In this document: positions 16,740 to 25,554 of the stretch, piece by piece
Layout: every line of letters starts with the position of its first letter
Position numbering within the stretch: the stretch's first letter is position 1
Source: an uncultured Lachnospiraceae bacterium
GTDB lineage: Bacteria; Bacillota; Clostridia; Lachnospirales; Lachnospiraceae
Assembly (NCBI GenBank): GCA_910578115.1
Contig: CAJTPO010000032.1
Coordinates: forward strand, 1-41,822
DNA: 41,822 nt
Direction of reading: 5' to 3'
The notes under the pieces: generated by a model
Told to the model about the DNA's origin: nothing
The model's input: only the letters and a program-made list of their open reading frames with translations
The model's database searches: none
Made by a program: the position numbers and the translations under genes

Positions 16740-17852
16740 TCAGACTTTACCCTGCAAATGATATACAAAAGCCAGAACCTCTGCCACCGCCTGATACAAC
16801 TCCGGCGGCACTACGCTGCCAATATCCACATTGGCATACAGCATACGCGCAAGCGGTTTGTTTTCTACAATTTCTATACGATTCGCTTTGGCTGTTTCCT
16901 TAATCTTCTGTGCCAGATAATCCGCCCCCTTGGCCACAACATAAGGAGCGTCGTACAACTCAGGATCATATTTGATTGCCACCGCATAATGTGTCGGATT
17001 CGTGATGACTACATCCGCCTGCGGCAGCTGCTGCATCATACGGCGCCTTGACGCCTCCTGCATTCTCTGACGCTGTTTACTTTTGATCTGCGGATCACCT
17101 TCCTGATTCTTATATTCATCTTTGACTTCCTGCTTGGTCATCTTCATATCCTTCTTGAACTTCACCCTCTGGTAAATATAATCCGCCAGGGCAATGATCA
17201 TATAGAAAAGCGATATACGGATCCCAAGCGCTATCACCAACTGACCAACCTGCAGGAGTCCCTGATTCAAAGACATATCATAGAACAAAAACAATGGTGG
17301 CATATTATCCCTTAAATAGGAATACACAACATAACCGATCAACCCGATCTTAAGAAGTGATTTCACCAGCTCCACCAGTGAATTGACTGAAAACATACGT
17401 TTAAAGCCGCTGATCGGACTTAATTTGTTAAACTTCGGCTGCAACGGCTTTGTCGTCGGCTTCCATTTCACCTGAATCAGATTCGTCACAAATGCCACCA
17501 GGAATCCCACCAGCAAAAAGGGTGCCATTGTCAACAGGATACGAAGCACCGCACTCATAAAAAGTGTACCGAACGTCTTCTCCTGTATAAAACCATCATA
17601 TAACTTAATATATTCCGGTATCCGAGAATAGACATCGTACATATTTCCTACAAAGAAGGTACCCATATACTCAATCCAGAAGGAAAGTAAAATGAAGAAT
17701 GCAAGCAGCTCAAAAGCGCTGGTCACTTCCTTGCTCTTGGCAACCTGCCCTTCCTTACGGGCATCTTCCAGCTTCTTGGCAGTAGGTTCTTCCGTCTTCT
17801 CTCCGCCCGGTCCATCCTTGGCGAAAAACTGGAGATCATATTGCAGAATCAC
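16740..17852 (-). CDS. flhB: flagellar export specificity switch protein FlhB
   Basis: FlhB switches the export apparatus from rod/hook to filament substrates. It has four membrane helices (about 45-65, 95-125, 165-182, 200-228). The cytoplasmic domain carries the autocleavage motif NPTH (285-288), where cleavage occurs between N and P. The 370-residue length is standard. The ATG overlaps the fliR stop by four bases (ATGA), a sign of coupled translation. Confidence 0.97.
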   Translation of the reverse strand: MILQYDLQFFAKDGPGGEKTEEPTAKKLEDARKEGQVAKSKEVTSAFELLAFFILLSFWIEYMGTFFVGNMYDVYSRIPEYIKLYDGFIQEKTFGTLFMSAVLRILLTMAPFLLVGFLVAFVTNLIQVKWKPTTKPLQPKFNKLSPISGFKRMFSVNSLVELVKSLLKIGLIGYVVYSYLRDNMPPLFLFYDMSLNQGLLQVGQLVIALGIRISLFYMIIALADYIYQRVKFKKDMKMTKQEVKDEYKNQEGDPQIKSKQRQRMQEASRRRMMQQLPQADVVITNPTHYAVAIKYDPELYDAPYVVAKGADYLAQKIKETAKANRIEIVENKPLARMLYANVDIGSVVPPELYQAVAEVLAFVYHLQGKV

Positions 17853-18628
17853 GTCATTCCCTCCACAAAGGATACGATCATCCTCTTCATCCCATCAAAC
17901 ACATAATCGGCTGCACTCGGCAGCATCCTCACTGTAAGGAACAAAATTCCCAGACCAACCAGTACCTTAAGCTGCATGCCGACAGCAAACATATTAAGCT
18001 GCGGAGATACTTTGGCAAGAATACCAAGAATACTGTTCAAAAGTATCATCGTACAGAAGATCGGAAGAATGATCCGAAATCCCATTACCAGATAGTCTCC
18101 CAAAAATCCGACCACGGACTCTAAAAGCGCCTCCGTCTTAAACACCGCACCATTAACAGGTATCAATGTAAAACTGTCTATCAGCGCAAGCAGCAGATAT
18201 TGATACATTCCCGTGATCATTAAAAACAATGTAAAAATATATTGATAAAATACACCCGTAAAAGTAGCCTGCTGTCTGGTTGTCGGATCCATCAGGGAAA
18301 CCATGGAAACACCAATCTCCATATCCGCGACACTACCGGCCAGGGAAGTAACGGTCGAACAGATCTGTGCTCCCCATCCGATCAAAAAGCCGGTCAACGC
18401 TTCCTTCATAACGATAACGGCATACCCAGGCAGTGTATTATAAACCACCTCATTGCGCTCAATCCCCGTAAAAACCAGATAACTCAAAAATATACTGAAT
18501 CCAATCCGAATCATTCTCGGTGTATTGCTCATGGAAAAAAACGGCGCTACATAGACAAAACAGGTAATTCGCACAAGGACCAACAAAAAATATTCTAAAT
18601 CTGCGTAGGTAAAGGTAATATCGATCAT
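17849..18628 (-). CDS. fliR: flagellar export gate protein FliR
   Basis: FliR is the single-copy membrane subunit that completes the FliP5-FliQ4-FliR1 export gate. The 259 residues are hydrophobic throughout, with six predicted helices and the family stretches LVLVRITCFVYVAPFFS and EALTGFLIGWGAQI. Its ATG overlaps the stop of a 28-codon micro-ORF in the unusual spacer before it. GGGGG about 7 nt upstream could serve as RBS. In most relatives fliQ and fliR nearly touch; here 215 nt separate them. Confidence 0.95.
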   Translation of the reverse strand: MIDITFTYADLEYFLLVLVRITCFVYVAPFFSMSNTPRMIRIGFSIFLSYLVFTGIERNEVVYNTLPGYAVIVMKEALTGFLIGWGAQICSTVTSLAGSVADMEIGVSMVSLMDPTTRQQATFTGVFYQYIFTLFLMITGMYQYLLLALIDSFTLIPVNGAVFKTEALLESVVGFLGDYLVMGFRIILPIFCTMILLNSILGILAKVSPQLNMFAVGMQLKVLVGLGILFLTVRMLPSAADYVFDGMKRMIVSFVEGMT

Positions 18629-18711
18629 GCTTGCGCCCCCATGTCAGCCTTGACAAAACTACCCATCAAAAACAGGGCTCCGGTAGGTGTTCTTTTCATA
18701 GTTTTCTCCAT
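18625..18711 (-). CDS. 28-codon micro-ORF coupled to fliR
   Basis: The frame runs from ATG 18709-18711 to a TGA that overlaps the fliR ATG (ATGA). A second in-frame ATG, four codons in, has GGAG at 6 nt and would give a 24-residue peptide starting MKRTPTGALFLMGSFV. The peptide is mildly hydrophobic in the middle and resembles nothing I know. It lies entirely in the repeat-like element between fliQ and fliR. It may be translated only to carry ribosomes to fliR, or may not be translated at all. Confidence 0.35.
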   Translation of the reverse strand: MEKTMKRTPTGALFLMGSFVKADMGAQA

Positions 18712-18838
18712 GCCGAAGCAGTTTTTGCGAAGGCTTTGAGCCAAATCTCAAATTTGGCTCTGCAATCCCGAGTCTGTGGCTCCAGCACAAACCCGCAGTT
18801 GAAAAATCAGCACATCAGTGTGATTTTCAACCTTTTAT
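18629..18838 (-). repeat. repeat-like inserted element between fliQ and fliR
   Basis: This 210-nt spacer interrupts an otherwise tightly packed export-gate cluster. It contains two stem-loops: GAGCCAAAT / ATTTGGCTC (18738-18760, 9-bp perfect stem, 5-nt loop) and an imperfect one with GTTGAAAA / TTTTCAAC outer arms and CACA / TGTG inner arms (18798-18831). Between and beyond them is GC-richer, non-coding-looking sequence. The layout resembles small dispersed intergenic repeats of Lachnospiraceae genomes. That is an impression from memory; only one copy is present here, so the repeat nature is inference. Confidence 0.45.
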
Positions 18839-18843
18839 CTGCT

Positions 18844-19119
18844 CTATCTGATATAGACATTAAAGTCAGACCACAGACTTGTCATAAATTCTACCATATT
18901 ATTCATGATCCAGTGCCCCATAACGATCAGAGCCAGGAAGATGGCCAGAATCTTCGGAACGAAGGTGAGCGTCTGTTCCTGAATGGAAGTGACTGTCTGA
19001 AAAATACTGATCAGCAGACCAACACATAAGGACACCAGCAAAAGCGGCGCCGCACATTTAATGATCGTATAAATCGCCGTCGATGCAATAGCTGTGACGT
19101 CATCTATTACCATATCCAT
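18844..19119 (-). CDS. fliQ: flagellar export gate protein FliQ
   Basis: FliQ is the small two-helix subunit of the export gate. The 91-residue length, two hydrophobic hairpin helices (about 18-40 and 50-75) and the conserved ISIFQTVTSIQEQTLTFVPK segment between them are typical. It begins 29 nt after fliP. Confidence 0.96.
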   Translation of the reverse strand: MDMVIDDVTAIASTAIYTIIKCAAPLLLVSLCVGLLISIFQTVTSIQEQTLTFVPKILAIFLALIVMGHWIMNNMVEFMTSLWSDFNVYIR

Positions 19120-19148
19120 CCTCCCTCTCGCAGTTATTCAGCTCACTG

Positions 19149-20030
19149 CTAATACATAAAACTCTCCACCAGATTCTTGATGATCAAATACCACCCATCT
19201 GCCAACACAAACAGCAGAATTTTAAACGGCATGGAGATCGTTGTCGGCGGCAGCATCATCATACCCATACTCATCAGCGTTGACGCCACAACCATATCAA
19301 TCACAATAAAGGGGATATAGATCAAAAATCCGATAATAAACGCCGTTCGCAGCTCACTGATAATAAAGCTTGGCACCAGTACGCTCATCGGAATATCATC
19401 CAGCTCACCATTCCATTCCAGACGACTGATTCCCATAAATAGACTCACGTCCTTCTTCTGCGTCTGACCATACATAAAAGTACGCAGAGGGCCCGCCGCT
19501 TTCGTAAGCATTTCTTCATTCGTAAGCTCACCCGCCTCATAGGGAACCACCGCCTCATTATAGACAGTGGTCAGAGTAGGCTGCATAATAAAGAACGTCA
19601 AAAAGAGCGCAATACCTATCAAAACTGTATTAGGCGGCGCTGTCTGTGTATTGAGAGCCTGCCTCGTAAAATGCAGAACGATAATGATTCTGGTAAACGA
19701 GGTCAGCATTATAATCAATGACGGTGCCACCGCAATCAGAGTCAGTATGATCAGAATGCGCAGAGCACCATTCACACTGCCGTTCCCGTTGTCAACCGTA
19801 ACCGTCACTGTATTGGCTATATTCAATTCTGCTAATTCATCGGCATTCTGTGATGAACCCGGATCTCTTTCATTCGTCCTGTCCTGCTCAGTACCCGTAA
19901 GATTTGAGTCCCGATAAGGCGTATCCAATGATGCCTCCGCCGTCATCCCATATCCAAGATACAGTATGCCTGCCAGAAACAGCAGGCATACCAACTTTGC
20001 CAAATGATATCCGGAAAAATGTCTTTTCAT
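19149..20030 (-). CDS. fliP: flagellar export gate protein FliP
   Basis: FliP forms the core pore of the export gate. The 293-residue precursor has a signal peptide-like N-terminus (hydrophobic about 10-28, then a polar stretch 33-70 rich in D, N and T). Four membrane helices carry the family signatures LTSFTRIIIVL and MSMGMMMLPPTTISMPFKI. It overlaps fliO by four bases (ATGA). The polar insert after the signal is longer than in minimal FliP proteins. Confidence 0.97.
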   Translation of the reverse strand: MKRHFSGYHLAKLVCLLFLAGILYLGYGMTAEASLDTPYRDSNLTGTEQDRTNERDPGSSQNADELAELNIANTVTVTVDNGNGSVNGALRILIILTLIAVAPSLIIMLTSFTRIIIVLHFTRQALNTQTAPPNTVLIGIALFLTFFIMQPTLTTVYNEAVVPYEAGELTNEEMLTKAAGPLRTFMYGQTQKKDVSLFMGISRLEWNGELDDIPMSVLVPSFIISELRTAFIIGFLIYIPFIVIDMVVASTLMSMGMMMLPPTTISMPFKILLFVLADGWYLIIKNLVESFMY

Positions 20031-20410
20031 TCGTCTCGCCCATCTTCTTTTTCCAGAATATTCTTTTTTTGTACTTTATTTAAAACATCTCTAAAACTCA
20101 TTGTCTTCAGCTCACTCCCATCAGAAAGGATCAAATCCTGCTCAGGAATCTCTGTTAACATTGTAACAGTATCTTTGCAGATTGCCACTGCCAAATATTT
20201 CTGTCCTACCCGAACGATCTGGATATACTTGTTATTAGACAGACTGATCATATCCAACACTTCGATATTCGTATTCGATATTCTTCCACGATGATATCCC
20301 GCCATCCATCTGGTAACAAACCAGGTGATCGCTAGGACTAACAGAAAGAGAATCAGCACAGTCATAAACTGTATATATGAATCTGCCCCTCCGGATATTG
20401 TGAGTATCAT
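20027..20410 (-). CDS. fliO: flagellar biosynthesis protein FliO (FliZ)
   Basis: FliO is an assembly chaperone for the FliP ring. This 127-residue protein has one N-terminal membrane helix (about 15-32) and a short cytoplasmic domain with the strand pattern IEVLDMISLSNNKYIQIVRVGQKYLAVAI typical of FliO/FliZ. Sequence conservation in this family is low; identity rests on this pattern plus position between cheY and fliP. Its ATG overlaps the cheY stop by one base (TAATG). Confidence 0.88.
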   Translation of the reverse strand: MILTISGGADSYIQFMTVLILFLLVLAITWFVTRWMAGYHRGRISNTNIEVLDMISLSNNKYIQIVRVGQKYLAVAICKDTVTMLTEIPEQDLILSDGSELKTMSFRDVLNKVQKKNILEKEDGRDE

Positions 20411-20772
20411 TATCCCACTACCTTTTTCACTGCCTCTATTACGCGGTCCGCCTGAAATGGTTTAACAATGAAGTCTTTTGCACCCGACTGAATGGATTCA
20501 ATTACCATTGCCTGCTGTCCCATTGCGGAACACATAATAACCATTGCTCCCGGATCCGATTCCTTAATCTTCTTTAATGCCTCAATACCATCCATCTCCG
20601 GCATTGTAATATCCATTAATACAAGATCCGGTTTCAACATATTGTACTGCTCCACAGCCTTTGCACCATTCTCAGCCTCACCGGCCACATTATATCCGTT
20701 CTTTGTCAGGATATCCTTGATCATCATGCGCATAAACGCCGCATCATCACAAATTAAAATATTCTTTGCCAT
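20410..20772 (-). CDS. cheY: chemotaxis response regulator CheY
   Basis: CheY is phosphorylated by CheA and binds the switch proteins FliM and FliY to change rotation. The protein is a lone 120-residue receiver with acid pocket D9/D10, phospho-acceptor D54 (VLMDITMPEMDG), S82 and K104 (FIVKPF). No output domain is attached. It is located between fliY and fliO, as in Bacillus. Confidence 0.96.
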   Translation of the reverse strand: MAKNILICDDAAFMRMMIKDILTKNGYNVAGEAENGAKAVEQYNMLKPDLVLMDITMPEMDGIEALKKIKESDPGAMVIMCSAMGQQAMVIESIQSGAKDFIVKPFQADRVIEAVKKVVG

Positions 20773-20792
20773 TTTTCTTCTCCTATCATACC

Positions 20793-22067
20793 TTATTTGA
20801 TAATTTCAGTTACTCGTACCCCGAAACTTTCTTCAATTACAACAACCTCACCCTTGGCAACAAGCTTACCATTGACCAGTATATCTATTGGTTCGCCGGC
20901 AATCCTGTCAAGCTCAATAATTGTCCCCGGCGTGAAGTCCAGAATCTCAGCTATGGATTTGGATGTTCTTCCCAGCTCTACCGTAACCTCCAACGGAACA
21001 TCCCGGATCAATCCAATGTTCTCCTGTCCCTGCATTGCACTGCCATCCTTGGCAAAGCTCTGGAATTGAGCAGGCTGAATATTCATATTAGGCATCATCT
21101 GCATCTGCGGCATCATCTGCGGCATTCCCATCTGCATCTGCGGCATCATCTGTGGCATTCCCATCTGCATTTGTTGCATTCCCATCTGATTCATGTCCAT
21201 TCCCATTTGCGGCATTCCCATTCCCATCTGCATCTGCGGCATTCCCATCTGGTTCATATTCATTCCCATCTGATTCATATCCATCTGTGGCGCCGGTCCC
21301 GCCTGAGGCGCTGCTGCCTGAGGTGCGGCCTCTGATGCTGTATCACCCAACTGATTCTTTAAGAAAGTATCGCACAATTCCTTGGCAAAATCAATTGGAT
21401 ATAATTGCATGATAGTGGAGTCGACCAGATCATCAATCTGCATGCGGAACGCAATCTTAACAAAAACATTTGCAAGAAACGGCGCTATATCTCCACCCGA
21501 CTTAAAACTGGAAAGATCAACAAAACTTGCCTCCGGCGGACTGATATCGATCATCTTATCAAGCATCGTTGACAGCGATGTGGCCGAAGAACCCATCATC
21601 TGATTCATCGCTTCCGAAATAGCGCTCAGATGCAGCTCGCCGAGTTCACCATCTACATTACTGCCATCGCCGCCCATCATCAAGTCTGTGATAACTTTAA
21701 CATCATGTTCTTTCAAGACCAGAATATTAGTACCGTCTAAACCGACCGTATATTTGATCTGAATAAATACACAGGGCTTCTCATAATCTTTCAGTACATT
21801 CTCCCACTTGGCCAGTGTCACCACCGGTGTCGTAATATTGACCCTGCGGTTGACCAATGATGACAAAGTAGTTGCCGAAGAACCCATACTGATATTGGCA
21901 ACCTCACCTATGGCATCTTTCTCCATCGCTGACAGAATAGAATCATCCAGGTCGTCGTCTGCCGCCGCAGGCGTTGAAGATTCTGCCGGTGCGCTCTCTT
22001 CACTGCCCGGTGCATCCATACCGCTCAAGAGTGCATTTATTTCATCTTGTGATAACATTCCGTCCAT
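20793..22067 (-). CDS. fliY: flagellar switch protein FliY with a methionine-rich linker
   Basis: FliY is a C-ring switch protein that also dephosphorylates CheY-P. The N-terminus MLSQDEINALLSG resembles the CheY-P binding peptide of FliM. A CheC-like domain (about 40-245) follows with two phosphatase-type half-sites (KDAIGEVANISMGSSATTL and SAISEAMNQMMGSSATSL). Next is a linker at 262-329 in which about 30 of 68 residues are methionine, the rest mostly Q, G, P and N. The C-terminal SpoA/FliN domain (about 350-424) ends the protein. The total of 424 residues is long for FliY because of the linker. It follows fliM by 3 nt. Confidence 0.95.
   Translation of the reverse strand: MDGMLSQDEINALLSGMDAPGSEESAPAESSTPAAADDDLDDSILSAMEKDAIGEVANISMGSSATTLSSLVNRRVNITTPVVTLAKWENVLKDYEKPCVFIQIKYTVGLDGTNILVLKEHDVKVITDLMMGGDGSNVDGELGELHLSAISEAMNQMMGSSATSLSTMLDKMIDISPPEASFVDLSSFKSGGDIAPFLANVFVKIAFRMQIDDLVDSTIMQLYPIDFAKELCDTFLKNQLGDTASEAAPQAAAPQAGPAPQMDMNQMGMNMNQMGMPQMQMGMGMPQMGMDMNQMGMQQMQMGMPQMMPQMQMGMPQMMPQMQMMPNMNIQPAQFQSFAKDGSAMQGQENIGLIRDVPLEVTVELGRTSKSIAEILDFTPGTIIELDRIAGEPIDILVNGKLVAKGEVVVIEESFGVRVTEIIK
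21081..21284 (-). repeat. Met/Gln-rich coding repeat in fliY
   Basis: Degenerate short units coding for MGMPQM, MNQMGM and MMPQMQ-type motifs run over about 204 nt, with near-identical 24- to 30-nt blocks. This is consistent with growth by slippage or unequal exchange. Confidence 0.8.
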
Positions 22068-22070
22068 GCT

Positions 22071-23051
22071 TTAATCCTCCTCTCTTATTACCGACGTTAC
22101 TCGCACAGCATATTTATCCTTGCTTGAACCCGGTAAAGCGGTAAACTTCTCTATATTTCCAACGTACACTTTCAGATCCTGTTCTACATCGGTACTCAGT
22201 CGTATAATATCTCCAACCTGTATATTAATGAAATCTGTGACGGCTATATGTGTCCTGCCAAGCAATGCCTTGACCGGAACATCCACCCTCTTGATCAGAG
22301 ATTCAATATATTCTTCAAGCTCCTCTTCCTTCTGTTCCTGCATATTCGAATACCAATACTTGGTATTCAGTCTCTCCATAACCGTCTCCAATGTAAAGAA
22401 CGGAAGACAGATATTCATAAACCCTTCCACGTCACCGATCTTCACATTCAAGGTCACGATCGCTATCATATCATTCGGAGAAATGATCTGCGCAAACTGC
22501 GAATTCGTCTCAATCCGCTCCAATACCGGATTGATCTCCACTACATTCCGCCATGGTTCACGCATAAGCTGCATAAACGTCACCATCATCTTCTCGATGA
22601 TCGTCAATTCTATCTCCGTAAAGTCCCGGGTCTTATCAAGCGGTGCACCTTCACCGCCCAGCATTCTGTCAATCATCGCATAGCCCAGGCTCGTGGCCAT
22701 TTCCACTACAATATTTCCGCCCAAAGGCTGAAAATTGACGATCCCCAGAATGACCGGATTAAAAAGTGCATTGGTATACTCCGAAAAAACAATCGCCTCG
22801 GAACTCACTACAGAAACCTGCACATTCTTCCTGAGATATACCGGAAGGCTGGTAGATAATAACCGTCCGTAATGCTCATATATGATCTCCAATGTCCGCA
22901 GATGCTCTTTCGAGAACTTGGTCGGTCGTTTGAAATCATAATTCTTGACCTGCTTATCGCTGTTGTCACTCATTTCTTCTGCATCGATTTCACCGCTGTT
23001 CAGTGCGGCCAGCAGACTATCAATCTCATTTTGAGACAGTATCTCTCCCAC
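22071..23051 (-). CDS. fliM: flagellar motor switch protein FliM
   Basis: FliM forms the middle of the C-ring and is the main CheY-P target. The N-terminal EILSQNEIDSLLAAL (3-17) is the CheY-P binding peptide. The middle domain (about 45-230) includes the GG motif region YAMIDRMLGGEG, and the C-terminal SpoA domain (about 250-320) contacts FliY. The 326-residue length is standard. A GGAGG-type RBS lies directly before the ATG. Confidence 0.97.
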   Translation of the reverse strand: MGEILSQNEIDSLLAALNSGEIDAEEMSDNSDKQVKNYDFKRPTKFSKEHLRTLEIIYEHYGRLLSTSLPVYLRKNVQVSVVSSEAIVFSEYTNALFNPVILGIVNFQPLGGNIVVEMATSLGYAMIDRMLGGEGAPLDKTRDFTEIELTIIEKMMVTFMQLMREPWRNVVEINPVLERIETNSQFAQIISPNDMIAIVTLNVKIGDVEGFMNICLPFFTLETVMERLNTKYWYSNMQEQKEEELEEYIESLIKRVDVPVKALLGRTHIAVTDFINIQVGDIIRLSTDVEQDLKVYVGNIEKFTALPGSSKDKYAVRVTSVIREED

Positions 23052-23084
23052 GAAAGTTCACCTCCTGTGGCACGATTTACAAAG

Positions 23085-23603
23085 CTATTGAATAATAATG
23101 TCACTAAACGCCACATTAAAGATAAACTCTGAACTAAACATTGTCTGGATTCTTTCCAGAATCTCAGCTTTCATACCATCCTGATTATTTCTTGCATCTT
23201 CTGCCGTATAGCTGGAAATAACATCTGTAATTTCACTCTTGATCAGACTCTGTCTGGATTCCATCTCTTCGCCGTAGGTCTTATAATCCTCATGTTTCGT
23301 ATTCATGGACAAGGTGATCGCTCCAACAAAGAAATGCGGTTCTCCTTCAGCATCGCCTTCACCACGCTTTAATTCGATTGTCATCTTCTCAATGTCATAA
23401 GTAGCAATATCTGACATCGGTACTGCCGTCGCCCCTGCTTCTCCTTTTGCCGTCAGCTCCAGATTCAACGACCTCGTAATGTTATCCACCAACGCCGAGG
23501 TTTTCCGCGCAGTGCCCGTTACACTGAACATCATGATCGCCGTCAACACAATATTTACGATCAGCAAAGCCAGTATAATAATGGAAATCAGATTCTTCTT
23601 CAT
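23085..23603 (-). CDS. fliL: flagellar basal body-associated protein FliL
   Basis: FliL is an inner-membrane protein that surrounds and supports the stators. The 172 residues have one N-terminal membrane helix (about 6-26) and an extracytoplasmic domain with IKSEITDVISSYTAEDARNNQ typical of FliL. It lies between motB and fliM, as in many Clostridia. Confidence 0.92.
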   Translation of the reverse strand: MKKNLISIIILALLIVNIVLTAIMMFSVTGTARKTSALVDNITRSLNLELTAKGEAGATAVPMSDIATYDIEKMTIELKRGEGDAEGEPHFFVGAITLSMNTKHEDYKTYGEEMESRQSLIKSEITDVISSYTAEDARNNQDGMKAEILERIQTMFSSEFIFNVAFSDIIIQ

Positions 23604-23665
23604 GACTGTATATTCTCCTTTTACATTGTTATTTATATAAGATTTCTATTTTTACTTCTATATTA

Positions 23666-24472
23666 TTAATAGGAACTGAGCGAATTGTAAATTTTAATTT
23701 CCACACGTCTGTTCCTTGTTCTGCCCTCCGGCGTAGAATTATCCGCAATCGGGACATATTCTCCTCTTCCGGCATGTTTCATGTTCGCCGGATCCAGATC
23801 CGTAACGGACAGCAGATAATCAAACACCGACAGCGCACGTCCCGAACTCAATTCGTCGTTGTTGGAATACTTCGCTCCAGACATCGGTACATTATCCGTA
23901 TGCCCCTCGATCTCTATCGTACCGGCCGCATATCGTTCCAGTACCAGCCCAACCTGATCCAGAACCGGTTTGGCTTCTTCCTTCAACAGCGTGCTTCCCG
24001 AATCAAAAAGCAGTGCTCCCTTCAAGGTAAGCTGTACATACTGGCTGGTAAACTCAATATCGATTTCGCTGCCCATCTCTTTATCGTCAACGGCTTCCTG
24101 AATCTGCTCTGCAAGCGTCTCCGACTCTTCCAGCTGTGCTTCTTCCATCTTTTCCTTCACTGCAGCCACATCATCATCAACGACCTGGCCATCGTCCATC
24201 TTGCCGGTACTGTTGATATATTCATCCAGCTCGTTCAACTGGCTCACCCCGTTGCTGATCAGAATACCGTCACCAATCGCCGTCGCCCCACCGCTGAATA
24301 CCGAAAAAGTCTCATTAAAGGATGCCACCACCTGCTCAAACTTCGCCGCATCGATGGAAGACATGGAAAACAGCAATACGAAGAAACACAACAGCAGGTT
24401 CATCAAGTCTGAAAACGTGGCCATCCACGCGGGTGAACCTTTTGGCGCTTCTTCCTGCTTTTTCTTAGCCAT
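23666..24472 (-). CDS. motB: flagellar stator protein MotB
   Basis: MotB anchors the stator to peptidoglycan and carries the essential proton-binding aspartate, here D22 in WMATFSDLMNLLLCFFVLLFS. The OmpA-like peptidoglycan-binding domain (about 150-268) shows IEIEGHTDNVPMSG and NRRVEIKI. A long acidic linker (about 75-140) lies between. The coding region begins directly after the motA stop. Whether the stator uses protons or sodium cannot be told reliably. Confidence 0.96.
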   Translation of the reverse strand: MAKKKQEEAPKGSPAWMATFSDLMNLLLCFFVLLFSMSSIDAAKFEQVVASFNETFSVFSGGATAIGDGILISNGVSQLNELDEYINSTGKMDDGQVVDDDVAAVKEKMEEAQLEESETLAEQIQEAVDDKEMGSEIDIEFTSQYVQLTLKGALLFDSGSTLLKEEAKPVLDQVGLVLERYAAGTIEIEGHTDNVPMSGAKYSNNDELSSGRALSVFDYLLSVTDLDPANMKHAGRGEYVPIADNSTPEGRTRNRRVEIKIYNSLSSY

Positions 24473-25261
24473 TTATGCCTCACCTCCATCATCGCCCATG
24501 GATACTCTGTCCTTCGGCGCCAGGAAGGATTTCAGTTTCTCCTCGATAACACGCGGGTTCTCACCTGCCTGTATCGAAAGAAGTCCTTCGATCTCTATCT
24601 CCTTCACCATCATTTCCTCGGCATTCTTGCTCTTCAACTTGGAAGCAACCGGTGCACAGATCCAGTTGGCAAGCACGGAACCGTAGAAAGTTGTGATCAA
24701 AGCCGTTGACATGTTCGGACCGATAGATGCGAAGTCCGACAGGTCACGCAACATGTTAATCAAACCGATCAGGGTACCGATCATACCCCACGCAGGACCC
24801 ATGGCACCAAGACCATCCCAGAATCCAATCTTGTCTTTATGACGCTCCTCCACACTGGCAAGCTCAGTCTCCATAATTGCACGCACTAACTCAGGGTCTG
24901 TGCCGTCCACGACCAGCATAATACCCTTCTTTAAAAACTCATCCTCAATCTCACCCGCTGCTTCTTCCAGAGAAAGAAGACCTTCCTTACGGGCAACATT
25001 GGAGAGATCTATAATCTTCTGAATAATCTCGGGAACATTCATTGACGACATTTTGAAAATAAGGCCAATGCTCTTCAGATTTGCTATAAAATCCGGCATG
25101 GTACAGCTCGCCATCATACATGCCAATGCACCACCGTATGTAATAAGTGCCGAAGGAGCATGCAGGAATCCCATTATTACCGATATGTCCTGACCAACCA
25201 ACATACCGAAAATCATCAACGCAAAACATAGAACCAATCCAATAACTGAAGCTATATCCAT
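24473..25261 (-). CDS. motA: flagellar stator protein MotA
   Basis: MotA forms the pentameric ion-conducting stator ring around MotB. The 262 residues have four membrane helices (about 3-20, 32-52, 150-172, 182-205), the cytoplasmic torque loop between helices 2 and 3, and the signature GAMGPAWGMIGTLIGLINML with the functional prolines. It follows flbD by 21 nt. Confidence 0.96.
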   Translation of the reverse strand: MDIASVIGLVLCFALMIFGMLVGQDISVIMGFLHAPSALITYGGALACMMASCTMPDFIANLKSIGLIFKMSSMNVPEIIQKIIDLSNVARKEGLLSLEEAAGEIEDEFLKKGIMLVVDGTDPELVRAIMETELASVEERHKDKIGFWDGLGAMGPAWGMIGTLIGLINMLRDLSDFASIGPNMSTALITTFYGSVLANWICAPVASKLKSKNAEEMMVKEIEIEGLLSIQAGENPRVIEEKLKSFLAPKDRVSMGDDGGEA

Positions 25262-25282
25262 CTGTATTCACCCGTCTTTACA

Positions 25283-25468
25283 CTAATCTGCAAAAATATC
25301 CTTTCTATACGATTTTACTAAATTTTTTATCTCTTGTCTACTTTCTTTTACAATTAATTTCCGCCCCGTCGTAAAGGATAACACTGTGTCCGGTGTCTCC
25401 TCAGCCAGCTCCAGAAGATCCGGATTGATCAGGACTTTTACCCCATTGATCTTAGTGACTTCTATCAT
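25283..25468 (-). CDS. flbD: FlbD family flagellar protein
   Basis: This 61-residue protein begins MIEVTKINGVKVLINPDLLE and has TVLSFTTGRKLIVKES, the hallmark of the short FlbD/SwrD proteins found before motA in Firmicutes. In B. subtilis SwrD raises flagellar torque. The frame can be extended 18 codons upstream, but the family start matches the internal ATG at 25466-25468. It is the first gene after the terminator and new promoter that follow flgE. Confidence 0.88.
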   Translation of the reverse strand: MIEVTKINGVKVLINPDLLELAEETPDTVLSFTTGRKLIVKESRQEIKNLVKSYRKDIFAD

Positions 25469-25554
25469 CTTTCTCTTCTCACGCCCCTCCCTGTTCTGCC
25501 ATATATTCTCACTGCCTGCCACCAGACAATAAGACTACTATATTCAACTCTACA

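Noticed and set aside
21081..21284. Possible CRISPR or satellite array
   Set aside because: Units are irregular and in frame with fliY, coding for a Met/Gln-rich linker; no constant repeat with unique spacers.
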